Shown here piece after piece: positions 50,401 to 61,412 of a DNA stretch of 64,000 nucleotides. The DNA is taken from contig JAFRTE010000022.1 of NCBI GenBank assembly GCA_017427285.1, forward strand, positions 62,001-126,000. The letters run 5' to 3'. The position numbers and the translations under genes were made by a program. The DNA is from Clostridia bacterium. GTDB taxonomy: Bacteria > Bacillota > Clostridia > Oscillospirales > UBA644. The notes under the pieces were generated by a model. The model was not told where the DNA came from. It saw only the letters and a list, made by a program, of their open reading frames with translations, and made no database searches. Every line of letters starts with the position of its first letter. Position 1 is the first letter of the stretch.

Positions 50401-50492
50401 CTTTCGCGGAAAGACAGAGTTATGCCTTTAAGAGCGTGGACAGAACCGCCGCCGAGGATGTAATCTTTTTTTATGTTTTTTAGCTGAAGCAT
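47472..50492 (-). CDS. MacB-like ABC transporter, ATPase fused to FtsX-type permease
   Basis: The start is ATG 50492 (MLQLKNIKKDYILGG) with AAAGGTC upstream. The product is 1006 residues. The ATPase domain (1-230) has GPSGCGKTT, MSGGQMQRVAIARAL and [12 protein letters not shown] linker precedes helix 1 (AFAGSIGIIGIALIFAA, about 300). A very large extracytoplasmic domain follows (about 325-850), then three C-terminal helices including GVITLISVQERTKEIGILRA and IIPSRSAAKKDPVVALRTE. Fusions of this type export antimicrobial peptides or lipids, or serve in resistance sensing. The substrate is unknown. Confidence 0.88.
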   Translation of the reverse strand: MLQLKNIKKDYILGGGSVHALKGITLSFRESEFVSVLGPSGCGKTTMLNIIGGLDQYSDGDLIINGVSTKNYRDRDWDSYRNHSVGFVFQTYNLIPHQTVLQNVELALTLSGVSKSERRQRAKKALEEVGLGDQLKKRPNEMSGGQMQRVAIARALVNNPDIILADEPTGALDSETSVQVMQILKKVSESRLVVMVTHNAELAEQYSTRIVRMLDGVITDDSKPVTDEEKTTLEKADAEKNAASKKVKKPSMSFATSFGLSLKNLFTKKGRTVLTAFAGSIGIIGIALIFAASNGMTSYINAVQEDTLSSYPITIEATTIDLGTLMQTFMGAVNDESKDHGKDAVYSKSAMFDMLNAINNIETTENDLKSFRKYIEEKKADEESSLSEALSGIRYTYDVDLTVYTKNVDGEIVVSDTGKLFSQALAKNYGSNFASSRSSASSFTSGNSLLSLFTSAQTGGRSRLWQEMLSGDNGKAINPILEGQYELVYGTWPDEYDEIVVVLDENNEIDDLSLFALGLKTEAEMDEIFDAVSKGTQIDTSLQSWSYEEICAKEYRVVLSCDCYTYDELSGTYVDLRSTDAGVRYLYDKGLTLRVSGIIRPDENAVASMLTGSLAYTSKLTEYIIEKAHESETVKAQTESPDTDIFTGLPFRENNGRMTDEEKEESFRNYIDGLDTEKKASAYVEIMAIPTEEQLSAAVDAAMNGITREKIESVLIASMTEQMSMSQEEIEDYLSQMSDDDLFGLFEDMARAQAAQQISAQVRQSLSGMTSEQLAAALDFALPDYTTEQCALYHDEVLVFSDKTYEENLIKLGCVYLDDPSSVNLYASTFANKDIIEDCIAEYNSTVDDLERIHYVDYVGLMMSSISTIINAITYVLVAFVAISLVVSSIMIGVITLISVQERTKEIGILRAIGASKKDVSSLFNAETVIIGFTAGLLGVLVTYILCIPLNFILYALTGIAALKAVLPIPAAVILVLISVLLTLISGIIPSRSAAKKDPVVALRTE

Positions 50493-50699
50493 TTTTGTGA
50501 CCTTTACTTTTAAATTAATGCGGAATTGTATGCAATGCGGAATAATAATATACAAATATATGTAAATTTCAGTGTCAAAAAAACGGAAGTAATAAATACA
50601 AAATCGTAAATTTTAGTGTAAAACGGCAAAAGCCGCGGCAAGCGGCGTTTTCCGAAAGAAACAGGACGTCTTTTTTGAAGACGTCCTTATTGCTGTTTT

Positions 50700-51060
50700 A
50701 TAGCGCGGAGGATAATAAGCCGAGTTTTGTATTTACGCGTATCATCTATCTCGAACACGGATCGCTCCGTGTCTCCAGCTTCCTTCAAGACGCGACGGGA
50801 GGCGCTGAAAAGCAAGCTTTTCTGTCTTATTTCGGAATTGCTCCGAATAGGGTTTACACTGACGGAAGGCGTTGCCGTCTTCCCGGTGAGCTCTTGCCTC
50901 ACCTTTTCACCGTGACGGGGTTTACCCGACGTTATTTTCTGTTGCACTGTCCCGGAGGTTGCCCTCGGCGGACGTTATCCGTTATTCTTTCCCGTTGGAG
51001 CTCGGACTTTCCTCAGAAAAAGCAGTTACGCTTTTTCCGCGATCGCGTGTCCTCCGCGCC
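50700..51060 (-). ncRNA. rnpB: RNase P RNA, class A
   Basis: The - strand shows the conserved core: GAGGAAAGTCCGAGCTCC near the 5' end, CCGAGGGCAACCTCCGGGACAG, CAGAAAATAACG, GGTAAACCCC, AAGGTGAGGCAAGAGCTC, and near the 3' end ACACGGAGCGATCCGTG and CTCGGCTTAT. The termini GCGCGGAGGA and TCCTCCGCGC pair as P1. This is the catalytic RNA that trims tRNA 5' leaders. End positions are estimates from the P1 helix. Confidence 0.9.
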
Positions 51061-51066
51061 GAAAAA

Positions 51067-51381
51067 TCATTCTTCGTCAAATCTGTGTTCGCGGTTGTAC
51101 GTCTTTTTTGCGCTCTCTTTCAGTTTGCCCGATTTAAGCAGACTTTCGCGGCGTTTTCCGTAGATCCATCCTTTGAGATTTTTTGAAACGATGAGTATGC
51201 AGAAAAGCCAGAGAACTATGCCGATCACTATGAAGATCCAGCCGTTTGACTGCATCTGCGTTGAGAAATAAAGCATTATGAGAAAGACAAAGAAGCCGAT
51301 GCCCATTACTACTATCGTGCCGGTCCTGAGCTCTTCGCCGGGTTTTGCATATTTTTCCTCAAGTGTTTTCTTTTCCTTCAT
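51067..51381 (-). CDS. Small two-helix membrane protein
   Basis: The product is 104 residues with two hydrophobic helices (about 20-40 and 46-65) between a charged N-terminus (MKEKKTLEEKYAKPGEE) and a basic C-terminus. No family is recognised. AAAGAGGT precedes the ATG. It lies between purH (34 bp upstream) and rnpB (7 bp downstream), all on the same strand, so the three may form one transcription unit. Confidence 0.65.
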   Translation of the reverse strand: MKEKKTLEEKYAKPGEELRTGTIVVMGIGFFVFLIMLYFSTQMQSNGWIFIVIGIVLWLFCILIVSKNLKGWIYGKRRESLLKSGKLKESAKKTYNREHRFDEE

Positions 51382-51414
51382 AATAACTACCTCTTTCCGT
51401 TTGATTTATTACCG

Positions 51415-52953
51415 TCAATGTTTGAAATGGCGCTGTCCGGTAAATACCATCGCTATGCCGTACTCGTTGCACTTCTTTATAGAATCTTCGTCCCTTATCG
51501 ATCCGCCCGGCTGAATAATCGCCGTGATCCCGGCCTTGTGAGCAGCGTCTACGCAGTCGTCAAACGGGAAAAACGCGTCCGAAGCGAGAACTGAACCCTT
51601 CGCTTTGTCTCCCGCGTATTTTACGGCGAGTTCAAGCGCCGTGATGCGGTTTGTCTGACCGGGGCCTACGCCAGTCGTCATATTCTCTCTGGCCAGGACT
51701 ATCGCGTTAGATTTCGTATGCTTTACTACCGTCCAGCCGAAGTCGAGCGCTTTCATCTCCTCTTCCGTGGGGGTTCTGTCGGTCACGCACTTAAGCTCTC
51801 CGCCGTAAAGCGAACAGTCGAGCTCCTGAACGAGCAGTCCGCCCGCAACTTTTTTCATATCGAGCATGTCGGGAGTGTTTCTCTTTGCGATCGCGGGAAG
51901 CTTCATGATCCTGAGATTCGGCTTTGCCGCAAGGATCTTTACAGCGTCCTCCGTAAAATCGGGAGCGATAACGATCTCAAGGAATATCTCGTGCATCTTT
52001 TCGGCGGTTTTTGCGTCTACCGTCGCGTTAACGGCCACTATTCCGCCGTAAATCGATACGGGGTCGGCGTTGTATGCGTTCATATATGCGTCAAATACCG
52101 TTTCGCCCGTGCCTACGCCGCAGGGGTTCGCGTGCTTTACCGCAACAACGGCGATTTTGCCTTCAAACTCCTTGAGAAGGTCGAGCGCGCCGTTCGTATC
52201 GTTTATATTGTTGTATGAAAGCTCTTTGCCCGAAAGCTGCTGCGCCTCGGCGAGAGTACCCTCGTAATGGCCTATCTGCTTATAGAATGCGGCGTTCTGA
52301 TGCGGATTTTCGCCGTAACGCATCGTCTGTACTTTTTCGAAAGTAAGAGTAAGGTTATCCGCAAAAGGCGATTTTCCGAGCTGTTTCCTGAAATAGTCGG
52401 CAATAAGAGCGTCGTATGCGGCAGTATGCTCGAAAACCTTGAGCGCAAGCTCTTTTTTCGCTTCAAGACTTATTCCGCCGTTTTTTAGCTGAGAAATTAC
52501 TTTTTCGTAGTCTGCGGGATCGACTATGACCGCAACGTCGGGGTGGTTTTTTGCAGCCGCGCGTATCATTGTGGGACCGCCTATGTCGATATTTTCAACG
52601 GCCTCCTCAAAAGTCGTGCCCTCTTTGAGTATCGTTTTTTTAAAGGGATAAAGGTTTATCGCTATGATGTCTATCGGTTCAACGCCGAGCTCCTTTATCT
52701 GCTTCATATGCTCGGGATTGCTTCTCATAGCGAGTATGCCCGCATGGATCATCGGGTGAAGCGTTTTTACGCGGCCGTCGAGACATTCCGGAAAACCCGT
52801 AACGTCGCTTACGTTGGTGACCGCGATCCCGTTATCGCGAAGCGCTTTGGCTGTTCCGCCCGTAGACAGGATTTCGTAGCCGAGAGACGAAAGCTCTTTT
52901 GCAAATTCCACTATTCCGGTCTTGTCGGAAACACTGAGTAATGCTCTCTTCAT
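51415..52953 (-). CDS. purH: Bifunctional AICAR transformylase/IMP cyclohydrolase
   Basis: The product is 512 residues, full length for PurH, which catalyses the last two steps of IMP synthesis. The N-terminal cyclohydrolase (MGS-like, about 1-190) shows [31 protein letters not shown] and [16 protein letters not shown]. The transformylase domain shows [39 protein letters not shown] and DAFFPFDD. The end GQRHFKH is the family C-terminus. GAGGTAAAG lies before ATG 52953. It stands alone, away from other pur genes, and diverges from rpoB. Confidence 0.97.
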   Translation of the reverse strand: MKRALLSVSDKTGIVEFAKELSSLGYEILSTGGTAKALRDNGIAVTNVSDVTGFPECLDGRVKTLHPMIHAGILAMRSNPEHMKQIKELGVEPIDIIAINLYPFKKTILKEGTTFEEAVENIDIGGPTMIRAAAKNHPDVAVIVDPADYEKVISQLKNGGISLEAKKELALKVFEHTAAYDALIADYFRKQLGKSPFADNLTLTFEKVQTMRYGENPHQNAAFYKQIGHYEGTLAEAQQLSGKELSYNNINDTNGALDLLKEFEGKIAVVAVKHANPCGVGTGETVFDAYMNAYNADPVSIYGGIVAVNATVDAKTAEKMHEIFLEIVIAPDFTEDAVKILAAKPNLRIMKLPAIAKRNTPDMLDMKKVAGGLLVQELDCSLYGGELKCVTDRTPTEEEMKALDFGWTVVKHTKSNAIVLARENMTTGVGPGQTNRITALELAVKYAGDKAKGSVLASDAFFPFDDCVDAAHKAGITAIIQPGGSIRDEDSIKKCNEYGIAMVFTGQRHFKH

Positions 52954-53061
52954 AGACTTTACCTCATTTGTATATTTTTAACAATTTTACGGTTTAAAAA
53001 CAATAAAATTTCGTTAATTGCTACAGTTTTAAAAACCGGGGCCTCAAAAAGGGTTGAAAGC

Positions 53062-53090
53062 TTGACAATCCGTAGTATTTATGGTATAAT
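53062..53090 (+). promoter_or_regulatory. Promoter of rpoB-rpoC
   Basis: TTGACA (53062-53067) and TATAAT (53085-53090) are perfect and spaced 17 bp, leaving a leader of about 165 nt before rpoB. The leader includes a hairpin TCTCCGA (53171-53177) with TCGGAGA (53201-53207), which is followed by A rather than T on this strand. Confidence 0.85.
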
Positions 53091-53187
53091 TATAATCCGC
53101 ACCTTGTTCGGTTTACCGCTTTTTCAGAGGTTCCGAAAAGTGCTCCTCGGGACGAAAAAAACCGTTCCGTTCTCCGACTGATATGTT

Positions 53188-53216
53188 ATTATAGCATACA
53201 TCGGAGAAAAAATCAA
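53188..53216 (-). promoter_or_regulatory. Probable purH promoter, facing the rpoB promoter
   Basis: On the - strand TTGATT (53216-53211) and TATAAT (53193-53188) are spaced 17 bp. Transcription would run leftward through the rpoB promoter region to purH, with a leader of about 230 nt. No known purine or ZTP riboswitch pattern was found in that leader. The rest of the gap 52954-53260 shows no gene. Confidence 0.6.
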
Positions 53217-53260
53217 GTGGTTTTTAAAATTTACAATCATAAAACGGAGGATGATAGCGT

Positions 53261-56200
53261 ATGACCCCAACGGTCGATCCCAAGACGGTCGGAGCTCATT
53301 ACGAGCAACTCGGAAAAAACACGCGAGTAAACTTCGCAAAGATCAAAGAAGTGCAGGAAATTCCCAATCTTATCGACATTCAGCTCAACAGCTACAAGTG
53401 GTTTGTCGAAGAAGGTATCCCTTCTATACTCAAAGAATCTTCGCATATCGAAGACCATACGGGCACGATTGTTCTCGATTATATCGACTACAAGCTCGAG
53501 AAAACACCGAAGTATTCCATCGGCGAATGCAAGGAACGCGACGCAACATACGCCGCTCCGCTGAAAGTTCTCTGCCGTCTTACCAACACTCAGACCCAGG
53601 ATATCAAAGAAACGGAAATTTTCTTCGGAGACTTCCCTCTGATGACGGAAACCGGAACTTTTATTATCAACGGGGCCGAGCGTGTCGTAGTTTCACAGCT
53701 CGTCCGTTCGCCCGGCGTTTATTTCGCCTATGATATGGATAAAGCGGGCAACAAGCTCTACAACGGCACCGTTATGCCCAACAGAGGCCCTTGGGTCGAA
53801 TTTGAAAGCGACGCCAACGACGTTATCTACGTAAGAGTCGACAAAGGCAAGAAAGTTCCCGTTACTACTCTTCTTCGCGCGTTCGGCATAGACACCGACG
53901 AGAAGATAAAGGAAGTATTCGGCGAAGACGATCCCAGGATACTCTCCACGCTCGAAAAAGACACCTCCACAAACCGTTCCACCGCGCTACTCGAGCTTTA
54001 CAGAAAGCTCCGTCCGGGCGAGCCCGCAACGGTCGACGGCGCGATCGCGCATATAGACAATCTGTTTTTCAGCGAAAGGACCTACGACTTGACGCGCGTA
54101 GGACGCTATAAATACAATAAAAAACTTGCCCTCGGCAACCGCATCACGGGCAAAGTGCTTTCACGCCCCGTTTCCGATCCGCTTACGGGCGAAATAATAG
54201 CCGATATCGACGGCAAACCCCTCACGAGAGATCAGGCGCTTAAAATCGAGGCGAGCGGCGCTTACGAGGTTTATCTTAACATTGAAGAACGCGAAGTCCG
54301 CGTATTCTCCAACCACATGGTCGATATGAAAAACTTCGTAAATTTCGATCCGCGCGAAGCGGGCGTTCGCGAATGGGTAAAATTCCCCGTTCTTTGCGAT
54401 ATTCTCGAAAAATGCTCGACCGATAAGGAAATAAAGGAAATGGCGAGAGAGCGCCTTTCCGAGCTCACCCCCAACACGATCTGCAACGAAGACCTCTTCT
54501 CAGCGGTAAACTATCTGCTCGGCCTTTACTACGGCATCGGCTCAACGGACGATATCGACCATCTCGGCAACCGCCGCATCCGCTGCGTAGGCGAACTTCT
54601 CCAAAACCAGCTGAGGATCGGCTTTACGAGAATGGAAAGAGCCGTAAGAGAGAGAATGAATATGCAAAACGTTGCTGAGGCAACTCCCACCTCTCTTCTC
54701 AATTCAAGACCCGTAATAGCCGCGATCCGCGAATTTTTCGGCTCTTCTCCCCTTTCGCAGTTTATGGATCAGTCAAACCCCCTTGCGGAGATCACCCATA
54801 AGAGAAGACTTTCCGCCCTCGGTCCCGGCGGTCTTACCCGTGACCGCGCAGGATTTGACGTTCGAGACGTTCACTACTCCCATTACGGACGCATGTGTCC
54901 CGTTGAAACCCCCGAAGGCCCTAACATCGGTCTTATTTCATACCTCGCTTCTTTTGCAAGGATCAACGAATACGGCTTTATCGAAGCGCCGTATCACCCG
55001 ATAAACAAGGAGACCGGCGTTATTTCCGAAGAAGTAAGATATATGACCGCGGACGAAGAAGACAACTACATCGTAGCGCAGGCAAACGAGCCCCGCGACG
55101 AGCAGAACAGACTTCTCAGATCAAAGGTCGCCGTCCGCCACAGAGAAAATATTGCCGAAGTTGAAAAGGAAAAGGTCGACTTCATAGATATTTCCCCGAA
55201 ACAGGTCGTATCGGTAGCGACCTCCATGATACCGTTCCTTGAAAACGACGACGCCATCCGTGCCCTCATGGGCGCGAACATGCAGCGCCAGGCGGTACCC
55301 CTCCTCAAAACCGAATCGCCGATAGTCGGCACGGGCATGGAATACCGCGCGGCTGTAGACAGCGGCGTATGTGTAGTATCAAAATGCGACGGTATAGTAA
55401 CTTATGTTTCCGCAACTGAGATCAAGATCAGAAAAGACAGCGGAGAAACCGAAGAATACCCGATAATCAAATTCCTCCGTTCAAACCAGGGCACATGCAT
55501 AAATCAGCGCCCGATAGTAAACGTAGGCGACATAATAAAGAAAGGCGACGTTATCGCCGACGGACCCGCAACGTCAAACGGTGAGCTTTCACTCGGTAAA
55601 AACATGCTTATCGGCTTCATGACGTGGGAGGGCTACAACTACGAAGACGCCGTTTTGCTCAACGAAAAACTCGTTAAGGAAGATACTTTCACCTCGATTC
55701 ACGTTGAAGAATACGAAATCGACGCAAAAGAAACAAAGCTTGGTCCCGAAGAGATCACAAACGATATCCCGGGCGTTTCGAAAGACCTTCTTGCAGACCT
55801 CGACGAACGCGGTATAATCCGTATCGGCGCGGAAGTAAGAGCGGGCGACATCCTTGTAGGTAAAGTATCCCCGAAAGGCGACGCCGAACAGACCGCGGAA
55901 GAGCGTCTGCTCAGAGCGATATTCGGCGAAAAATCCAGAGAAGTAAGAGACGCAAGTCTTAAAGTACCCCACGGCGAAAACGGTATCGTTGTAGACGTCA
56001 AGGTATTTACGAGAGAAAATTCCTCCGAGCTTTCTCCCTCAACGAATATGGTAGTCCGCGTATATATCGCTCAGAGACGTAAGATCTCCGTAGGCGACAA
56101 GATGGCGGGCCGTCACGGCAACAAAGGCGTTGTTTCGAGGATCCTTCCGCAGGAAGACATGCCCTTCCTCCCCGACGGCACACCTCTCGATATCGTCCTC

Positions 56201-57025
56201 AACCCGCTCGGCGTTCCTTCGCGTATGAATATCGGTCAGGTCCTCGAAGTTCACCTCGGCTATGCTGCAAAGGCGCTCGGCTGGAAGATAGAGACCCCCG
56301 TATTCGACGGCGTAAAGGAAACCGACATATCCAAATGTCTCGAACTTGCCGGACTTGACAAAACAGGCAAAACCGTTCTTTACGACGGCAGGACAGGCGA
56401 GCTTTTCGACGGAGAAGTAACCGTAGGATACATGTATTACCTTAAACTGCATCACCTTGTTGACGATAAGATCCACGCGCGTTCGACCGGTCCGTACTCT
56501 CTCGTAACGCAGCAGCCCCTCGGAGGTAAAGCTCAGTTCGGCGGACAGCGTTTCGGAGAAATGGAAGTATGGGCGCTCGAAGCTTACGGCTCAGCATATA
56601 CGCTTCAGGAAATGCTTACCGTTAAATCCGACGACGTTGTGGGCAGAGTTAAGACGTTTGAATCGATCGTCAAAGGCAAAAACGTACCCGAACCGGGCAT
56701 TCCCGAAAGCTTCAAGGTGCTCGTCAAAGAGCTTCAGTCTCTCGGTCTTGATATCAAAGTACTTGCAAAAGACCAGCATGAAATAGATCTTACCACTTCT
56801 TACGACGATTCGGACGACGGCGAATTCACCCCCGAAGAGGCGAAGGAAGTAATGAATACGGAAGACGATTACGATTTCCCGAACTCCGCAGACTATATCC
56901 TGTCGGAAATAGGCGAAGGAGCGGAAAATACGAACTCTCCGTTTGAAGACGATTACAGCGACTATGCCCAGGATGACGAAGATGACGACATCGATCCGGA
57001 AGTCTCCGACGGCGACGACGAATAA
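53261..57025 (+). CDS. rpoB: RNA polymerase beta subunit
   Basis: The product is 1254 residues; ACGGAGG precedes ATG 53261. Typical segments: [16 protein letters not shown], the rifampicin pocket [20 protein letters not shown] with [33 protein letters not shown], and [17 protein letters not shown] near the active site, then [21 protein letters not shown] cut here only in citation. The C-terminal tail of about 60 residues is strongly acidic (D/E-rich). No substitution in the rifampicin pocket stands out. The gene is not preceded by rplL as in many bacteria, and rpoC follows 14 bp later. Confidence 0.98.
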   Translation: MTPTVDPKTVGAHYEQLGKNTRVNFAKIKEVQEIPNLIDIQLNSYKWFVEEGIPSILKESSHIEDHTGTIVLDYIDYKLEKTPKYSIGECKERDATYAAPLKVLCRLTNTQTQDIKETEIFFGDFPLMTETGTFIINGAERVVVSQLVRSPGVYFAYDMDKAGNKLYNGTVMPNRGPWVEFESDANDVIYVRVDKGKKVPVTTLLRAFGIDTDEKIKEVFGEDDPRILSTLEKDTSTNRSTALLELYRKLRPGEPATVDGAIAHIDNLFFSERTYDLTRVGRYKYNKKLALGNRITGKVLSRPVSDPLTGEIIADIDGKPLTRDQALKIEASGAYEVYLNIEEREVRVFSNHMVDMKNFVNFDPREAGVREWVKFPVLCDILEKCSTDKEIKEMARERLSELTPNTICNEDLFSAVNYLLGLYYGIGSTDDIDHLGNRRIRCVGELLQNQLRIGFTRMERAVRERMNMQNVAEATPTSLLNSRPVIAAIREFFGSSPLSQFMDQSNPLAEITHKRRLSALGPGGLTRDRAGFDVRDVHYSHYGRMCPVETPEGPNIGLISYLASFARINEYGFIEAPYHPINKETGVISEEVRYMTADEEDNYIVAQANEPRDEQNRLLRSKVAVRHRENIAEVEKEKVDFIDISPKQVVSVATSMIPFLENDDAIRALMGANMQRQAVPLLKTESPIVGTGMEYRAAVDSGVCVVSKCDGIVTYVSATEIKIRKDSGETEEYPIIKFLRSNQGTCINQRPIVNVGDIIKKGDVIADGPATSNGELSLGKNMLIGFMTWEGYNYEDAVLLNEKLVKEDTFTSIHVEEYEIDAKETKLGPEEITNDIPGVSKDLLADLDERGIIRIGAEVRAGDILVGKVSPKGDAEQTAEERLLRAIFGEKSREVRDASLKVPHGENGIVVDVKVFTRENSSELSPSTNMVVRVYIAQRRKISVGDKMAGRHGNKGVVSRILPQEDMPFLPDGTPLDIVLNPLGVPSRMNIGQVLEVHLGYAAKALGWKIETPVFDGVKETDISKCLELAGLDKTGKTVLYDGRTGELFDGEVTVGYMYYLKLHHLVDDKIHARSTGPYSLVTQQPLGGKAQFGGQRFGEMEVWALEAYGSAYTLQEMLTVKSDDVVGRVKTFESIVKGKNVPEPGIPESFKVLVKELQSLGLDIKVLAKDQHEIDLTTSYDDSDDGEFTPEEAKEVMNTEDDYDFPNSADYILSEIGEGAENTNSPFEDDYSDYAQDDEDDDIDPEVSDGDDE

Positions 57026-57039
57026 AGGAGGAAAAGCGA

Positions 57040-60000
57040 ATGAGTACTGAAAACGGAACCGTTATAACGAATCAATACTCCTCCGGTATGGAATTCAACT
57101 CGTTTGAATCAATAAGAATCGGTCTTGCATCTCCCGAAAAGATACGTTCATGGTCTCACGGTGAGGTAAAAAAGCCCGAAACCATAAATTACAGAACTCT
57201 TAAACCCGAAAGAGACGGACTTTTCTGCGAGCGTATCTTCGGCCCCACGAAGGACTGGGAATGTCACTGCGGAAAATACAAACGTTTCAGATACAAAGGC
57301 AAGGTCTGCGAACGCTGCGGCGTTGAGATAACAAAATCAAAAGTCCGCCGCGAAAGAATGGGGCATATAGAGCTTGCCGCTCCCGTTTCCCATATCTGGT
57401 ATTTCAAAGGTATCCCCTCGCGTCTCGGCCAGATGCTCGATATTCAGCCGCGCCAGCTTGAAAGCGTGCTCTATTTCGGCTCATATATCGTCCTTGACGA
57501 CGGCGGGATCCCCGAAATAAAGAAAAAACAGACTCTTACCGAAAAAGAATACAACGATCTTTACGAAAAATACGGCGACGATTTCAGAGCCGGCATGGGC
57601 GCGGAAGCGATAAAGGAACTTCTCATGGAGATCGACCTTGACAAGCTTTCAGAAGAGCTCAAAGCCGAGATGAAAGACGCAAACGGTCAGAAAAAAGTAA
57701 AACTTCTCAAAAGATTCGAAGTAGTCGAATCGTTCAGAACGTCCGGAAACCGTCCCGAATGGATGATCCTTGACGTTATCCCCGTAATCCCGCCCGAAAT
57801 CAGACCTATGGTCCAGCTCGACGGCGGCAGATTCGCAACAAGCGATCTGAACGATCTTTACAGACGCGTTATAAACAGAAACAACCGTCTCCGCAAGCTT
57901 CTCGAGCTTTCCGCTCCCGCAATTATCATAAGAAACGAAAAACGTATGCTTCAGGAAGCGGTAGACGCTCTTATAGACAACGGCAGACGCGGCAAACCAG
58001 TAAGCGGACCGAACAACAGAGCCCTCAAATCTCTTTCGGATATCCTCAAAGGCAAACAGGGCCGTTTCCGTCAGAACCTTCTCGGTAAACGCGTAGACTA
58101 CTCCGGCCGTTCCGTTATCGTCGTCGGTCCCGAACTGAAAATTTACCAGTGCGGTCTGCCGAAGGAAATGGCGCTCGAGCTCTTCAAGCCGTTCGTAATG
58201 AAGAGACTTTCCGAGCTCGGCATCGTCCAGAATATAAAGAGCGCTAAGAAAATGGTCGAAAGAGCCGAATCTCCCGTCTGGGACGCTCTCGAAACCGTAA
58301 TCAAGGAATATCCCGTTCTTCTCAACCGCGCTCCCACGCTTCACAGACTCGGTATCCAGGCGTTCGAGCCCGTTCTTGTTGAAGGACGCGCGTTAAAACT
58401 CCACCCGCTAGTATGTACGGCTTTCAATGCGGACTTCGACGGCGACCAGATGGCTGTCCACGTTCCGCTCTCGGCAGAGGCGCAGGCGGAAGCGAGATTC
58501 CTCATGCTTTCCGCAAACAACCTGCTCCGTCCTCAGGACGGCATGCCCGTTGCCGTACCGTCTCAGGATATGATCCTCGGCTCTTATTATCTTACCATTA
58601 TAAAAGATACCGAGCCGGGCGTAGGCAAAATGTTCAAAGACTTTGACGAAGCGCTCATGGCTTACGATGCCGGCGCAGTCGGACTTCACGCTCCCATCAA
58701 GGTAAGAGTAAGCAAAGAGTATAACGGCAAAGTTGAAACAAGACTTATAAACGCGACCGTAGGTCAGATAATCTTCAACCGTCCCATCCCTCAGGATCTC
58801 GGATTCGTTGACAGATCAGACCCCGAAAAGATTTTCGACCTTGAGATCACGAACGTTGCAAAAAAATCCGAGCTCAAAAAGATCATCGACCGCTGCATTA
58901 AGGTACACGGAATAACAAAGACCGCCGAAGTGCTCGATATGATCAAGTCTCAGGGTTATAAATATTCCACCAAAGGCGCTATAACGATCTCCGTAAGCGA
59001 TATGGAGATACCTCCCGAAAAGGCGGAGCTCGTCCGTCAGGCAGACGCGGAGATCGAAAAGATCACCCGCAACTTCAGAAGAGGCCTCATCTCCGACGAC
59101 GAACGTTACGCGCAGGTCGTTACCGTATGGAACAACACAACGGGCGAAGTTACAAAGAAACTTCAGCAAAACCTCAGCGCGTTCAACCCGATAAACATGA
59201 TGGCAGTATCCGGCGCCCGCGGCTCTATCGACCAGATAAGACAGCTTTGCGGCATGCGCGGACTTATGGCGAACACTACCGGACGAACGGTCGACGTTCC
59301 CATCAGAGCAAACTTCCGTGAAGGACTTACCGTTCTCGAATATTTCGTATCGTCGAAAGGCGCGAGAAAAGGTCAGGCCGACACCGCTCTCAGAACAGCC
59401 GACTCGGGTTATCTTACAAGAAGACTCGTAGACGTTTCTCAGGACGTTATAGTCAGGGAAGACGACTGCGGCTCTACCGACGGTATAGTCGTTCGCGATA
59501 TCGTCAACGGCGACGAAATAATCGAAAGCTTCCAGAACAGACTTATCGGCAGATTCCCCGTTGAAGACGTAGTCGATCCAAAAACCGGCGAGATCATCTG
59601 CCCGAATACGAGATATATCCGCGATGCCGATGCAAAACGCATCGTTGCGGCGGGTTACAAAGAGCTCAAGCTCCGCTCTGTTCTTACCTGCGAATGCCGT
59701 TACGGCGTTTGCGCTAAATGCTACGGTATGAACCTTGCGACCTCCGAAACCGTAAACGTCGGCGAGGCGGTAGGCATCATAGCCGCCCAGTCTATCGGCG
59801 AACCCGGTACTCAGCTTACGATGAGAACGTTCCACACCGGCGGCGTTGCGGGCAGCTCGGATATCACACAGGGTCTTCCGCGTGTTCAGGAGCTTTTCGA
59901 AGCCCGTCACCCGAAGATGCTTGCGATCCTTTCCGAAATCAACGGAGAGCTTTCTTTCCAGGAAATGAAACATGCAAGATACGCCGTTATAAAGAACTCC

Positions 60001-60612
60001 GAAACGGGCGAGGTATGCCAGTATCTCATCCCGTACGGAGCAAGACTCAAGGTCCACGAAGGCGACTTTATCCGCAAAGGTCAGGAGCTGACCGAAGGCG
60101 CGCAGGACCCGCAGGATATCCTGAGAGTCAAGTCCGAAGCCGCCGTAGAAGAATATATCACTCAGGAAATTCAGAAGGTTTACCACAGCCAGGCCGTTGA
60201 TATCAACGATAAGCACATCGAAATAATCATCCGCCAGATGATGAGAAAAGTTCGCATCACCGAACCGGGCGATACAGGATTCATGCTCGGCGCGATCGCC
60301 GACAGAGCAGAGGTCAAAGACGTTAACCGCAGGCTGCTCGCCGCAAACCCCGACGCCGCCCCCGCGGAATACCAGACCGTGCTTCTCGGTATCACAAAGT
60401 CCGCGCTTGCGACCGAAAGCTTCCTCTCCGCAGCGTCGTTCCAGGAAACGACGAAGATCCTCACTGACGCCGCGATCAAGGGCAAGACCGATATGCTCGT
60501 AGGACTTAAAGAAAACGTTATCATCGGTAAGCTTATCCCCGCAGGTACGGGTCTTGAAAGATACAGAAGCGTTGAAGTTACCGAACTTGACGGAGCGGAA
60601 AACGCAGTTTGA
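57040..60612 (+). CDS. rpoC: RNA polymerase beta' subunit
   Basis: The product is 1190 residues; AAAGGAGG precedes the ATG. Key parts: the N-terminal zinc finger [20 protein letters not shown] (about 67-86), the catalytic [15 protein letters not shown] with three magnesium-binding aspartates (about 465), the bridge helix/trigger loop region with [20 protein letters not shown], the second zinc site ending in [13 protein letters not shown], and [16 protein letters not shown]. It is co-transcribed with rpoB. The length is typical for Firmicutes. Confidence 0.98.
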   Translation: MSTENGTVITNQYSSGMEFNSFESIRIGLASPEKIRSWSHGEVKKPETINYRTLKPERDGLFCERIFGPTKDWECHCGKYKRFRYKGKVCERCGVEITKSKVRRERMGHIELAAPVSHIWYFKGIPSRLGQMLDIQPRQLESVLYFGSYIVLDDGGIPEIKKKQTLTEKEYNDLYEKYGDDFRAGMGAEAIKELLMEIDLDKLSEELKAEMKDANGQKKVKLLKRFEVVESFRTSGNRPEWMILDVIPVIPPEIRPMVQLDGGRFATSDLNDLYRRVINRNNRLRKLLELSAPAIIIRNEKRMLQEAVDALIDNGRRGKPVSGPNNRALKSLSDILKGKQGRFRQNLLGKRVDYSGRSVIVVGPELKIYQCGLPKEMALELFKPFVMKRLSELGIVQNIKSAKKMVERAESPVWDALETVIKEYPVLLNRAPTLHRLGIQAFEPVLVEGRALKLHPLVCTAFNADFDGDQMAVHVPLSAEAQAEARFLMLSANNLLRPQDGMPVAVPSQDMILGSYYLTIIKDTEPGVGKMFKDFDEALMAYDAGAVGLHAPIKVRVSKEYNGKVETRLINATVGQIIFNRPIPQDLGFVDRSDPEKIFDLEITNVAKKSELKKIIDRCIKVHGITKTAEVLDMIKSQGYKYSTKGAITISVSDMEIPPEKAELVRQADAEIEKITRNFRRGLISDDERYAQVVTVWNNTTGEVTKKLQQNLSAFNPINMMAVSGARGSIDQIRQLCGMRGLMANTTGRTVDVPIRANFREGLTVLEYFVSSKGARKGQADTALRTADSGYLTRRLVDVSQDVIVREDDCGSTDGIVVRDIVNGDEIIESFQNRLIGRFPVEDVVDPKTGEIICPNTRYIRDADAKRIVAAGYKELKLRSVLTCECRYGVCAKCYGMNLATSETVNVGEAVGIIAAQSIGEPGTQLTMRTFHTGGVAGSSDITQGLPRVQELFEARHPKMLAILSEINGELSFQEMKHARYAVIKNSETGEVCQYLIPYGARLKVHEGDFIRKGQELTEGAQDPQDILRVKSEAAVEEYITQEIQKVYHSQAVDINDKHIEIIIRQMMRKVRITEPGDTGFMLGAIADRAEVKDVNRRLLAANPDAAPAEYQTVLLGITKSALATESFLSAASFQETTKILTDAAIKGKTDMLVGLKENVIIGKLIPAGTGLERYRSVEVTELDGAENAV

Positions 60613-60624
60613 CGCAAAATATGA

Positions 60625-60655
60625 GCTTTCGGAACGGAAAACCCGTTCCGAAAGC
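60625..60655 (+). other. Strong hairpin after rpoC lacking a T tract
   Basis: GCTTTCGGAACGG (60625-60637) and CCGTTCCGAAAGC (60643-60655) pair perfectly over 13 bp with a 5-nt loop, 13 bp after the rpoC stop. It is followed by CAAAAATC, so it lacks the T run of an intrinsic terminator. It may stabilise the rpoBC mRNA end or work with a termination factor. Confidence 0.6.
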
Positions 60656-60696
60656 CAAAAATCAATGTTTGTTCGAAAAAAATTAAGAATTCAGTC

Positions 60697-60725
60697 TTGA
60701 AAAAAGTCATAATTTATGATATACT
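60697..60725 (+). promoter_or_regulatory. Promoter of the str operon (rpsL-rpsG-fusA)
   Basis: TTGAAA (60697-60702) and TATACT (60720-60725) are spaced 17 bp, giving a leader of about 115 nt before rpsL. Confidence 0.7.
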
Positions 60726-60846
60726 ATCAAATGTTCACGACGGAAAAAATATAGGATAATTATGCACTTTTTCGGCTCGCAGACATACCTTAAAACGCTT
60801 ATATTATTTGTTTAATATAATAAATCTGAAGAAAAGGAGGAAAAAC

Positions 60847-61269
60847 ATGCCTACATTTAACCAGCTCGTCCGTAAAGGAAGACAGACTCTTACCGTTAAA
60901 TCCACGGCTCCCGCGCTCCAGAAGGGCCTCAACTCTCTCAAAAAGAGACCTACAGACCAGTCTAACCCGCAGAAGAGAGGCGTTTGCATTTCAGTCGGAA
61001 CAAAAACGCCCAAAAAGCCTAACTCGGCTCTCCGTAAAATAGCAAGAGTACGTCTTACAAATACGGCGGAAGTAACGACATACATTCCCGGTATCGGTCA
61101 CAACCTTCAGGAACACAGCGTAGTGCTCATCAGAGGCGGCCGTGTAAGAGATCTCCCGGGCGTTCGTTACCATATCATTCGCGGCACACTCGATACACAG
61201 GGTGTAACGGGAAGAATGCAGTCCCGTTCCAAATACGGCGCAAAACGTCCGAAAGCTGCGAAAAAATAA
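60847..61269 (+). CDS. rpsL: 30S ribosomal protein S12
   Basis: The start is ATG 60847 ([15 protein letters not shown]) with AAAGGAGG upstream; the longer frame is leader. The product is 140 residues. The decoding-centre loops [18 protein letters not shown] and [18 protein letters not shown] carry the wild-type lysine and proline positions at which streptomycin-resistance changes occur elsewhere; none is seen. It is the first gene of the str operon. Confidence 0.97.
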   Translation: MPTFNQLVRKGRQTLTVKSTAPALQKGLNSLKKRPTDQSNPQKRGVCISVGTKTPKKPNSALRKIARVRLTNTAEVTTYIPGIGHNLQEHSVVLIRGGRVRDLPGVRYHIIRGTLDTQGVTGRMQSRSKYGAKRPKAAKK

Positions 61270-61412
61270 TCTTTAAGGCGTAATGCCTGAGTTACTCGGA
61301 TTTTTCATCAGCGAAAGCTTTAATATACATATTTTGGCTGAGCGCTGACGGAAGAAAATTTGCTTTCGAGTACCTATGAACTCATTTATCAATAATGAAG
61401 GAGGGAAGTAAA
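61270..61412 (+). other. S12-S7 spacer with paired segments
   Basis: This 143-nt spacer is long for a ribosomal operon and holds CGAAAGC (61312-61318) with GCTTTCG (61362-61368), which can form a stem enclosing GAGCGCT. In E. coli the S12-S7 spacer is the S7 autoregulatory site. A similar role here is only an analogy; no structural match was tested. Confidence 0.35.

Noticed and set aside
52954..53190. ZTP or purine riboswitch in the purH leader
   Set aside because: The leader lacks the conserved CGCCUGGGCA-type and purine-aptamer words; only a promoter and A/T-rich sequence are visible.
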